Shown one piece after another: positions 21,723-27,164 of a stretch of 28,827 nucleotides of DNA (position 1 is its first letter; each line of letters starts with the position of its first letter). The stretch comes from a virus. Under the pieces are notes generated by a model. That model was not told the origin of the DNA, did no database searches, and worked only from the letters and a program-made list of their open reading frames with translations. The DNA lies in the IMG/VR virus record IMGVR_UViG_3300047287_000438, positions 1-28,827 of that record; one strand, 5' to 3'. The position numbers were made by a program, and so were the translations under genes.

Positions 21723-22100
21723 ATGGCAGTCTTTCCCGGAGCTGGTGATGCGTCAGTCCGGTTGGCGTTCAACGATGCCAACGGTGTGGAGCAGAGCGTC
21801 ACCGCCACCACGGCACTGCCGATTGAACCGCTGGGCCAGGCTGGTGTGGCACGCAAGCTGACTGCAGGCGCCAGCAGCGCCAACACCGCGCTCACGTCTA
21901 CCTGCAAGCGGGTCACGATGCGAGCAGTGACGGCTGATATTCGCTACAGCATTGGCACCACTTCGCAGACGGCTACCACCAACAGTCACTTCATCGCTAG
22001 CGGTGAGCGGTTGGATCTGGCGGTGCCGTTGGGCGCCAACATTGCTGTGATCCGCGATGCAGCTACCAGCGGCACGCTGGAACTGACCGAGCTGGTCTGA
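21723..22100 (+). CDS. small beta-rich phage structural protein
   Basis: The protein has 125 residues from the ATG at 21723, chosen because the late element ends 19 nt upstream and a longer reading would run through it. It has many Thr, Ser and Ala. The second half (TCKRVTMRAVTADIRYSIG, SHFIASGERLDLAVPLG, then ANIAVIRDAATSGTLELTEL) is a strong beta pattern like small capsid-decoration or tail-tip proteins common in phages. The exact family is not known to me. Its stop overlaps the next start (TGATG). Confidence 0.72.
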   Translation: MAVFPGAGDASVRLAFNDANGVEQSVTATTALPIEPLGQAGVARKLTAGASSANTALTSTCKRVTMRAVTADIRYSIGTTSQTATTNSHFIASGERLDLAVPLGANIAVIRDAATSGTLELTELV

Positions 22101-22906
22101 TGCCAAGACTGCGCGTAACACGCAACAGCGCCACGGGCGCGGCTGTAGCGGCCGTTGCTGCAGGCCCCAGCTATGACGCTGATGCGACGACGTATTTCGC
22201 TGCGGTTGAAGCGGCTGACGGGCAGAGCCTAGAAAGCGGCGTGAAGACCGCGATCAATGATTTCATCGTGGGCTGCAAGGCTGATGGTGTGTGGAGCGCG
22301 ATTAAAGCGTCGTGCATCTTGGCGGGTGCTAGGACACTGGCCGGTGCGCTTGTGCCACTGGTAGGCACCGCACCTACCAACTATAACTTTGTTAGCGGTG
22401 ACTACAACCGTAAAACTGGCCTTGTTGGCAACGGCACAACCAAATATCTAAACAGCAACAGATCAGGCGCTGCTGACCCACAAAATAACTTCCATATGTG
22501 TTGCTACAGGAATAGCGGAACCAATAACACACAAGTTGTTATGGGTGACGATGGCGACGAGGGTGGCGGAAAGAACTGCATGTTGTTCTACAACGGCTCT
22601 ATGTATGTTCGCGTGCGCCATTCAATTGCAAATAATCTGGGCACTTCTACTGGGCTTCAGCTAGTTGGCGTATCTAGATCGTCTGGCACTGCGTACACTC
22701 ACAGGCGCTCTGGACAGAACACTGCAGTCAATCAAACATCTTCCGCGCCGGTAAGTCAGGCTATTGCTTTGTACGCAGGCAATACGCCAAATACTTTTAG
22801 CGCCCAGAGCCTTACTTTCTACTCCATTGGCGAAGCACTGGATCTTGCCTTGCTTGACACCCGCATCACAGCCCTGATGTCCGCCCTGGCTACTGCCATC
22901 CCATGA
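22100..22906 (+). CDS. tail adhesin-like protein
   Basis: The protein has 268 residues. The N-terminus (about 25-75) carries a segment seen in many phage surface proteins: ADATTYFAAVEAADG, then GVKTAINDFIVGCKADGVWSAIKASC. The remainder is beta-rich with many Asn, Ser and Gly (KTGLVGNGTTKYLNSNRSG) and resembles a lectin-like fibre head; it ends with a short helix (LDTRITALMSALATAIP). From about 22375 to 22840 the DNA is less GC-rich than both ends of the gene, suggesting exchange of the receptor-binding part. It is coupled to the gene before it. Confidence 0.72.
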   Translation: MPRLRVTRNSATGAAVAAVAAGPSYDADATTYFAAVEAADGQSLESGVKTAINDFIVGCKADGVWSAIKASCILAGARTLAGALVPLVGTAPTNYNFVSGDYNRKTGLVGNGTTKYLNSNRSGAADPQNNFHMCCYRNSGTNNTQVVMGDDGDEGGGKNCMLFYNGSMYVRVRHSIANNLGTSTGLQLVGVSRSSGTAYTHRRSGQNTAVNQTSSAPVSQAIALYAGNTPNTFSAQSLTFYSIGEALDLALLDTRITALMSALATAIP

Positions 22907-23241
22907 ACCTCTCCGATCTTCTAACTGCCCTGCCCAGCCTCTCGCTGGCAGAACTTCAAGCCAAAGCGTTGGTCTTTGATGACACCACCCTGACGGCACT
23001 GCAGGACGCGCAAGCGCTGCGCCCTAACGCACAGCACCGTGCTCAACCGGTGCAGCTCACCGATGGCCGTTGGATGCTCTCGGCTGATCTGCTCAGCGAG
23101 ATCGGTGCTGGCGGCCTGTACCACGATGGCTTTGAACTGCTGCCTTCAGCGCTGTTCCCGTCCGTCGAGGTGCTGCAGTGGGACGACGCCTTGGCGCTGC
23201 TGCCACCGCCAACACTGCCGGCTCCTAGCGTCCCCGACTAA
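22903..23241 (+). CDS. small hypothetical protein after adhesin
   Basis: The protein has 112 residues, starting MNLSDLLTALPSLSLAELQA and overlapping the adhesin stop by 4 nt (ATGA). A short helical N-terminus is followed by a segment QLTDGRWMLSADLLSEIGAGG that may be a small beta-helix motif, and a Pro-rich C-terminus (PPPTLPAPSVPD). Because it follows an adhesin it could be an assembly helper for the fibre, as fibre-linked genes often are, but this is inference from position. It is not recognised. Confidence 0.62.
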   Translation: MNLSDLLTALPSLSLAELQAKALVFDDTTLTALQDAQALRPNAQHRAQPVQLTDGRWMLSADLLSEIGAGGLYHDGFELLPSALFPSVEVLQWDDALALLPPPTLPAPSVPD

Positions 23242-23253
23242 GCGCCTGAGGCG

Positions 23254-23264
23254 GGCAACTTAGC
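23254..23264 (+). promoter_or_regulatory. late-gene element copy (GGCAACTTAGC)
   Basis: This copy lies in the 46-nt gap before the lysis genes and ends 23 nt before the GTG at 23288. Confidence 0.6.
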
Positions 23265-23287
23265 TCTAGCGAGGGTTCTGGCTGGTC

Positions 23288-23530
23288 GTGATCGAGCTTT
23301 GGGCGGCGGCCATTGCCGCTTCAATCGGCATTGCGGCTGGTGGGGTTGGTGCGTTCATGCGCCGCGATAATGAAGCCTCGCTTGCAGTGGTGCGACTCAC
23401 CACCGGCGTGGAGCACATTTCAGGCGAGATCAGCCTACTGCGCCAAGAGATCAAAGAAGATCGCCAGGAGCTATATCCGCGTATCAGCCAAATTGAGCAA
23501 CGACTCGCCGCACTGGAGGCCAAGCTGTGA
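23288..23530 (+). CDS. small membrane protein with coiled coil, holin/XhlA-like
   Basis: The protein has 80 residues. Residues about 4-24 (LWAAAIAASIGIAAGGVGAF) form one membrane segment; residues 30-80 are a charged coiled coil (EISLLRQEIKEDRQELYPRI). This one-span-plus-coil design matches small phage lysis accessory proteins of the XhlA/holin type. It starts with GTG at 23288, 23 nt after a late element. Its stop overlaps the start of the next micro-ORF (GTGA), and an endolysin gene follows nearby, which supports a lysis role. Which protein is the holin cannot be told from sequence alone. Confidence 0.68.
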   Translation: MIELWAAAIAASIGIAAGGVGAFMRRDNEASLAVVRLTTGVEHISGEISLLRQEIKEDRQELYPRISQIEQRLAALEAKL

Positions 23531-23613
23531 TTGAGTGGCTCGTGATGACGGTGCTATTCGCAGCGGCCTGGCTCCTAGCAATGTGGATCCTGCTGCAGAT
23601 GCTGAAGCCGTAG
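23527..23613 (+). CDS. 28-residue single-span membrane peptide
   Basis: GTG at 23527 overlaps the previous stop (GTGA). The frame encodes MIEWLVMTVLFAAAWLLAMW followed by ILLQMLKP, almost entirely one hydrophobic helix with a single Lys near the end. Such micro-membrane proteins occur in phage lysis cassettes as pinholin, antiholin or spanin-like parts. It is very short, so the evidence is the start overlap, the clean hydrophobic frame and the location between lysis genes. Confidence 0.5.
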   Translation: MIEWLVMTVLFAAAWLLAMWILLQMLKP

Positions 23614-23617
23614 CGCA

Positions 23618-23628
23618 GGAAACCTAAG
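23618..23628 (+). promoter_or_regulatory. late-gene element copy (GGAAACCTAAG)
   Basis: This copy lies in the 38-nt gap after the micro-ORF and ends 23 nt before the ATG at 23652. It is preceded by GCGCA, as at 18133. It is the only good copy without G at position 10. Confidence 0.55.
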
Positions 23629-23651
23629 AGGTCGCTACAGCAGCACTGCCG

Positions 23652-23816
23652 ATGAGTCCCGAACAGATCACGGCCATTGCGGTGGCATTGCTGGCTGGCA
23701 GTGAAGTGCTGAGCCTGATGCCAGGTGTCCGTGCCAACGGTTGGGTGCAGCTGGTACTGGCCATCCTCCAAGGCATTGCTGACTCACAGCAGAAATCCGG
23801 CCGCCGTCGCCGCTGA
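23652..23816 (+). CDS. 54-residue hydrophobic lysis-region protein
   Basis: The frame runs from ATG at 23652 to TGA at 23814-23816. The product starts MSPEQITAIAVALLAGSEVL and has two hydrophobic stretches (about 6-24 and 31-45) and a basic C-terminal tail (SGRRRR). I have the impression of similar small proteins in cyanobacterial phages, but cannot verify it. Its position directly before the endolysin makes a holin-type role plausible; the hydrophobic stretches are short for two full membrane spans. The gene has its own late element. Confidence 0.62.
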   Translation: MSPEQITAIAVALLAGSEVLSLMPGVRANGWVQLVLAILQGIADSQQKSGRRRR

Positions 23817-23821
23817 GCACC

Positions 23822-25003
23822 GTGGCCTCAATCCGTTTGAGCGATGCGGCCAAGTGGGATTCGCGTGAACCCCACCAGCTGGCTGCCTGGAATTGGCTGC
23901 AGGAGCAACTCAGCGAGCAGGTACTGCAGGAGTTTGGGACGCTGTACCGCGCTGCCCCAGACCCCAAGACCCCGCTGCCTCCGCCGTGGCTAAACCCCGC
24001 GCTGAAGATCATCCGTGAGTACGAAGGCGTAAGGCTCACCTCCTACCCAGATCCAGGTACGGGTGGGGCCCCCTGGACAATCGGCTGGGGCGCGACCCGC
24101 ACGAAGGACGGCCCAGTGCGTCGGGAGCAGACCATCACGCAACAGGAAGCTGACGAGCTGCTGGTGCATGACGTGGAGCAGCTTTTTGGCCCTGGCGTGC
24201 TGTCGCTAATCCCCGCTGCAGCGAAGTGGCGCCCCAACCAGATCGCTGCGATCACCAGCTTTGCGTACAACCTGGGGCTCGGAGCACTGGAGGAGAGCAC
24301 CCTCCGAAAGCGCCTCCTCGCCGGGGAAGATCCCTGCACCGTCGTGCGCGAGGAGCTGCCGAAGTGGGTCCATGCCGGCGAAGCGGTGCTGGCTGGTTTG
24401 GAGCGTCGCCGCAAGGCTGAGGTTGAGCTGTTCTGCGGCATCCCTCTGCAGCAGGCCGCGGCCAAGACCAACCCACTGCGGGTGCCGTACTACAGCCAGC
24501 GCGATAGCGAAGTCGCAGGCCAGGCATCACGCATGTGCTTCTCGTCAAGCTGCGCCATGCTCGTGGCCACGCTCAAACCGGGCGTGCTGAAAGGCCCTAA
24601 CGGCGACGATCAGTATCTGCAGCGGGTGCGTCAGTACGGCGACACCACCGACGCCAACGCCCAGATCAAAGCGCTGGCCAGCTACGGCATCAAAGCCAAG
24701 TTCCGCCAAGACTGCGACTGGAAGGATCTGGAGCGCCAGATCGACCGCGGAATCCCAGTCCCAGCGGGGTTCTTGCATCACGGGCCCAGTTCCAAGCCGA
24801 CTGGTGGCGGGCATTGGCTGATCGTGATCGGCCACACCCCCACCGCCGTCATCGTGAACGACCCGTGGGGCGAGATGTTGGTAGCCGATGGGAGCTATGC
24901 GGGTAGCCGTGGCGCTGGGCTTGCCTACTCCCGCCGCAACTGGGGACCGCGTTGGCTCGTCGATGGCCCAGGTAGCGGCTGGGCGATCATCGCTGAGCCA
25001 TGA
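23822..25003 (+). CDS. bifunctional endolysin: GH24 lysozyme plus C39-like peptidase
   Basis: The protein has 393 residues. Residues about 57-205 are a GH24 (T4-type) lysozyme with the catalytic set EYEG (Glu68), YPDPG (Asp77) and TIGWG (Thr86), followed by the family's helical part (AAITSFAYNLGLGALEESTL). Residues about 218-390 resemble a C39-like cysteine peptidase: VPYYSQRDSE, Cys239 in QASRMCFSSSCAM, His331 in GGHWLIVIGH and Asp347 in VNDPWG. Together they would cut both glycan and peptide bonds of the cell wall. It starts with GTG 5 nt after the preceding stop. No signal peptide is seen, so export would rely on a holin. Peptidase activity is inferred from motif order only. Confidence 0.85.
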   Translation: MASIRLSDAAKWDSREPHQLAAWNWLQEQLSEQVLQEFGTLYRAAPDPKTPLPPPWLNPALKIIREYEGVRLTSYPDPGTGGAPWTIGWGATRTKDGPVRREQTITQQEADELLVHDVEQLFGPGVLSLIPAAAKWRPNQIAAITSFAYNLGLGALEESTLRKRLLAGEDPCTVVREELPKWVHAGEAVLAGLERRRKAEVELFCGIPLQQAAAKTNPLRVPYYSQRDSEVAGQASRMCFSSSCAMLVATLKPGVLKGPNGDDQYLQRVRQYGDTTDANAQIKALASYGIKAKFRQDCDWKDLERQIDRGIPVPAGFLHHGPSSKPTGGGHWLIVIGHTPTAVIVNDPWGEMLVADGSYAGSRGAGLAYSRRNWGPRWLVDGPGSGWAIIAEP

Positions 25004-25164
25004 ACGAAAACATCTCCCGCCGCATCCAAGAGGGGCTGTGGGTGGTGCAACGCACCGACACGAAGGTGGAGGTGTGGATGGCGATGGCCAATGGCATCAC
25101 CTACATGAGCTACTGCGAGGAAGCTGCTCGGCTCTGGCTGTCCCGCGAACGCGACGAGCGCTAG
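25000..25164 (+). CDS. 54-residue protein after endolysin
   Basis: ATG at 25000 overlaps the endolysin stop (ATGA) and the frame ends TAG at 25162-25164. The product starts MNENISRRIQEGLWVVQRTD and has a compact alpha/beta pattern with VEVWMAMANGITYMSYCEE and a C-terminal charged helix. There is no membrane segment. Translational coupling to the endolysin is the main evidence that it is real. The role is unknown. Confidence 0.6.
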   Translation: MNENISRRIQEGLWVVQRTDTKVEVWMAMANGITYMSYCEEAARLWLSRERDER

Positions 25165-25180
25165 CGGCATCGTTATAGCG

Positions 25181-25345
25181 TTATGGCCGTTTGTCCCCAC
25201 GGGAAATGCGTAGGCACTCCCATGTCACTTCAGCCTGCCAGCGCTGGCGGTGCTCAACGCAGTAGCCAAGACCACACACCCGCCAGATTTCTTCACCATT
25301 TCGCTCTAATTTCTCCACAATTATTTCATCTCTCACCGGAAACAT
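25181..25345 (-). CDS. 54-residue minus-strand protein
   Basis: The start is ATG at 25345, chosen because a minus-strand late element ends 12 nt upstream; a longer frame from 25378 would read through the element. The product begins MFPVRDEIIVEKLERNGEEI and contains WRVCGLGYCVEHRQRWQAEV, with two cysteines 5 residues apart, then a Trp-rich helix. It is convergent with the gene at 25000. No family is recognised. Confidence 0.55.
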   Translation of the reverse strand: MFPVRDEIIVEKLERNGEEIWRVCGLGYCVEHRQRWQAEVTWECLRISRGDKRP

Positions 25346-25348
25346 AGA
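25338..25348 (+). promoter_or_regulatory. late-gene element copy (GGAAACATAGA)
   Basis: This slightly divergent plus-strand copy ends 23 nt before the ATG at 25372. It overlaps the start codon of the minus-strand gene at 25345. Confidence 0.45.
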
Positions 25349-25357
25349 GAACAGCTG

Positions 25358-25368
25358 CCTAGGTTCCC
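25358..25368 (-). promoter_or_regulatory. late-gene element, minus strand (GGGAACCTAGG)
   Basis: Read on the minus strand this copy ends 12 nt before the ATG at 25345. With the plus copy at 25338 it forms a face-to-face pair, the opposite layout to the pairs at 6638-6662 and 9312-9339. Confidence 0.52.
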
Positions 25369-25371
25369 GGT

Positions 25372-25725
25372 ATGGCATGGGGCGAGTGGATGGTCCCCAA
25401 GCCGGGGCCTGAGCACCTACTCACACTGGAGCAGCAGCGGCGAGTCATCACCGGCTACACCGTGGATCAGGCCAGGGACCAGCTGTGGAGGTTATGCCAG
25501 CTGGCCATGCACCAAGACCTGATCATCCGCGGCGCTACGAAGCGTATTGCTGAGCTGGAGTTGTCCATCGAGCTTGGCGTTCCGCTAGCGGCAGGTGCTC
25601 AGGGATTGCCAGCGGCTGATACAACCGCGCCACAGGCGCAGGTGCTGGCTGAGGAACTGGAGTCGGATCCGGTGCCGTGGCCGATTCGGCTTCTTCGCCA
25701 AGTGATCGCGTTGCGAGCGGATTGA
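25372..25725 (+). CDS. small helical protein, convergent with the sigma gene
   Basis: The protein has 117 residues. The N-terminal half is helical, with LLTLEQQRRVITGYTVDQAR followed by DQLWRLCQLAMHQDLIIRGA. The LxLEQQ...DQA..L..L...R.AT pattern is reminiscent of small cyanobacterial helical proteins such as NblA, but the spacing between the blocks differs, so this is only a hint. The C-terminal half is Ala/Pro/Glu-rich. The last 191 nt overlap the 3' end of the minus-strand sigma gene. The N-terminal part lies outside the overlap and looks truly coding. A late element lies 23 nt upstream. Confidence 0.55.
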   Translation: MAWGEWMVPKPGPEHLLTLEQQRRVITGYTVDQARDQLWRLCQLAMHQDLIIRGATKRIAELELSIELGVPLAAGAQGLPAADTTAPQAQVLAEELESDPVPWPIRLLRQVIALRAD

Positions 25726-26641
25726 GACCAGCTTTCCCAAGCTGAAAGCGCAGCTTGCGCACCGCCCGCTCCAAGATCTGCCGCACCCGCTCGCGGCTGG
25801 TGCCAGAGCGTTTGGCTAGATCGGCATTGCTCCAGCAGCGCCCATCGCCAATGAGCCCGTATTTCAGCAAGATGTAGCTGCGCTCCTGTTCGCTGAGATA
25901 CTGCATGGCCGCTTGGATGACGGGCCGACGCAGCTCCAGATCCAGCGTTAGGTCGGCATCCGCCTCGTCCAGGTCGGTGTCGTAAACGATCAGATCCACC
26001 AGCCTGGAGCAGTCGCTGTCGTTGTTGACGAAGGCGTCCAGCGAGACGGTGCCACTGCCGCGGTGCCGCAGGGTTTCCAGCTCGTCGGTGGTGGTGTCCA
26101 GCGCTTCGGCCAGTTCCTTCATCGTGGGCTGGCGTTGTAGCTCCTGGGCCAGCCGGGTCACAGTTTTGGGCAGTTTGCAGGCAAGATCACCGACGTGGCA
26201 GGGCCGCCGGATCAGCCATTCCTTCTGGTCAATGGCGCGGCTCATCGCCTGGCGGATCCACCAGTAGGCGTAGGTGGAGAACTTGTAGCCCCGGCTGGGG
26301 TCAAACAGCTCCACCGCACGCATCAGCCCCACCGACCCCTCTTGGATGAGGTCGAGCATGTCCAGCGATTGGAAGCGCCGCTTGGTGTACTTCTTGGCGA
26401 GGTAGACGACAAGGCGAAGGTTGGCTTCCACGAAGCGCTTCTGCGCCCGCAAGCCCTTTTTGACGGCGACTTTTTCGGCGCGGGTCAGCTCACGCTCCTC
26501 GGCGCTGAGCGCAAGACCGCGCTGCACAAGCCGGGCCAGCGTGATCTCCTCATCGGCGGTCAGCAGGGGAACGCGGCCCACGGTGTTGAGGTAGTGGTCA
26601 ACGGTGCTGCGTTCGTGATCGGGAATGCGGGTGGCGCTCAT
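25535..26641 (-). CDS. group-2-like RNA polymerase sigma factor
   Basis: The 368-residue sigma factor directs core RNA polymerase to promoters. Region 1.2 is at about 11-42, region 2 at 68-138 (RFVEANLRLVVYLAKKY, LIQEGSVGLMRAVELFDP, YKFSTYAYWWIRQAMSRAID), region 3 at about 145-220, and region 4 at 237-302 with helix-turn-helix SNADLAKRSGTSRERVRQIL. The region 2 core matches primary and group-2 sigmas of cyanobacteria, while the 2.4/3.0 region (KEWLIRRPCHV) is less typical, suggesting altered promoter choice. A Pro/Ala-rich C-terminal extension of about 66 residues follows region 4. It is the last gene of a leftward operon, coupled to the preceding micro-ORF by ATGA, and could serve early or middle phage genes. 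Confidence 0.93.
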   Translation of the reverse strand: MSATRIPDHERSTVDHYLNTVGRVPLLTADEEITLARLVQRGLALSAEERELTRAEKVAVKKGLRAQKRFVEANLRLVVYLAKKYTKRRFQSLDMLDLIQEGSVGLMRAVELFDPSRGYKFSTYAYWWIRQAMSRAIDQKEWLIRRPCHVGDLACKLPKTVTRLAQELQRQPTMKELAEALDTTTDELETLRHRGSGTVSLDAFVNNDSDCSRLVDLIVYDTDLDEADADLTLDLELRRPVIQAAMQYLSEQERSYILLKYGLIGDGRCWSNADLAKRSGTSRERVRQILERAVRKLRFQLGKAGLNPLATRSLGEEAESATAPDPTPVPQPAPAPVARLYQPLAIPEHLPLAERQARWTTPAQQYAS

Positions 26642-26802
26642 GCGTCAGCAGGTGGTGGTGTGGTCGGTGGTTGTGATGCAGCTACCAAGGCCGCGGCCAT
26701 GCGCTTGTGCGAGCCCAACGGTTCATCTGTCAGCGCCGGATCCCAGTAGGCGGCGAGAGCGGCGTCTAGCGCGTGGGCTTCTGGAGCGGCAGTGTCAGCC
26801 AT
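26638..26802 (-). CDS. 54-residue protein before the sigma gene
   Basis: The start is ATG at 26802, which overlaps the previous gene's end by 8 nt; the stop overlaps the sigma start (ATGA). The product begins MADTAAPEAHALDAALAAYW and has DPALTDEPLGSHKRMAAALV, a short helix, then a Pro/Ala-rich end. No known motif is seen. It is one of three micro-ORFs in an overlapping chain leading to the sigma factor. Overlap on both sides argues for translation. Confidence 0.62.
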   Translation of the reverse strand: MADTAAPEAHALDAALAAYWDPALTDEPLGSHKRMAAALVAASQPPTTPPPADA

Positions 26803-26941
26803 CGCTCTGGGCTTCGTGCTGCTTTTGCTGCTCCAGCAGCCACAGGCCAAATGCCACGTAGTTCTCCCTGGCCTGGCGATTAGCTGGAGCCATCGGGAAA
26901 GAGTCGGACCACCACTTATCAAAGGCGTCTGCGACGTTCAT
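26795..26941 (-). CDS. 48-residue micro-ORF in the sigma operon
   Basis: The start is ATG at 26941, overlapping the preceding stop (ATGA). The product begins MNVADAFDKWWSDSFPMAPA and continues with a helical segment ENYVAFGLWLLEQQKQHEAQ. It is amphipathic and Trp-rich, with no membrane span. A longer frame starting at 26977 lacks support from spacing. Small helical proteins of this type are frequent in phage early operons. The function is unknown. Confidence 0.6.
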   Translation of the reverse strand: MNVADAFDKWWSDSFPMAPANRQARENYVAFGLWLLEQQKQHEAQSDG

Positions 26942-27105
26942 GACCCCACCTCCTGAGGTTGGGGCTGAGCGGTCCATTCCTGGAAGAGGCCGGTGTAGAG
27001 GCCACGCATCGGATGCCCCACCCGGCCGCGGCCAGCGCGGCGATAGAGGTCGTCCAAAAAGTCTTGGCGGAGCTGTTGCTCTACCGGGTCGCAGTCGCGG
27101 GTCAT
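26938..27105 (-). CDS. 55-residue first gene of the sigma operon
   Basis: The start is ATG at 27105. The product begins MTRDCDPVEQQLRQDFLDDL and continues YRRAGRGRVGHPMRGLYTGL, ending in a Gln/Pro-rich tail. A longer frame to 27219 would overlap the integrase end and the hairpin, so it is rejected. The gene is first in a chain of four overlapping leftward genes ending with the sigma factor. No clear promoter is seen in the 59 nt upstream, which hold a hairpin. Confidence 0.58.
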   Translation of the reverse strand: MTRDCDPVEQQLRQDFLDDLYRRAGRGRVGHPMRGLYTGLFQEWTAQPQPQEVGS

Positions 27106-27134
27106 GAAGTGAGGTTGAGTAGAGGCCGATGAAA

Positions 27135-27156
27135 CGGGAGGCGTACCCACCTCCCG
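27135..27156 (-). terminator. hairpin after integrase, weak terminator
   Basis: CGGGAGG at 27135-27141 and CCTCCCG at 27150-27156 form a perfect 7-bp stem with an 8-nt loop, 9 nt past the integrase stop. On the minus strand it is followed by TTTCAT, a short T-run. It may reduce read-through from integrase into the sigma operon. Confidence 0.5.
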
Positions 27157-27164
27157 AGATTCCC

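Noticed and set aside
27105-27119. CTCAACCTCAC (minus strand) just before the ATG at 27105
   Set aside because: It matches only 7 of 11 positions and lacks the leading GG; the 3-nt spacing does not fit.
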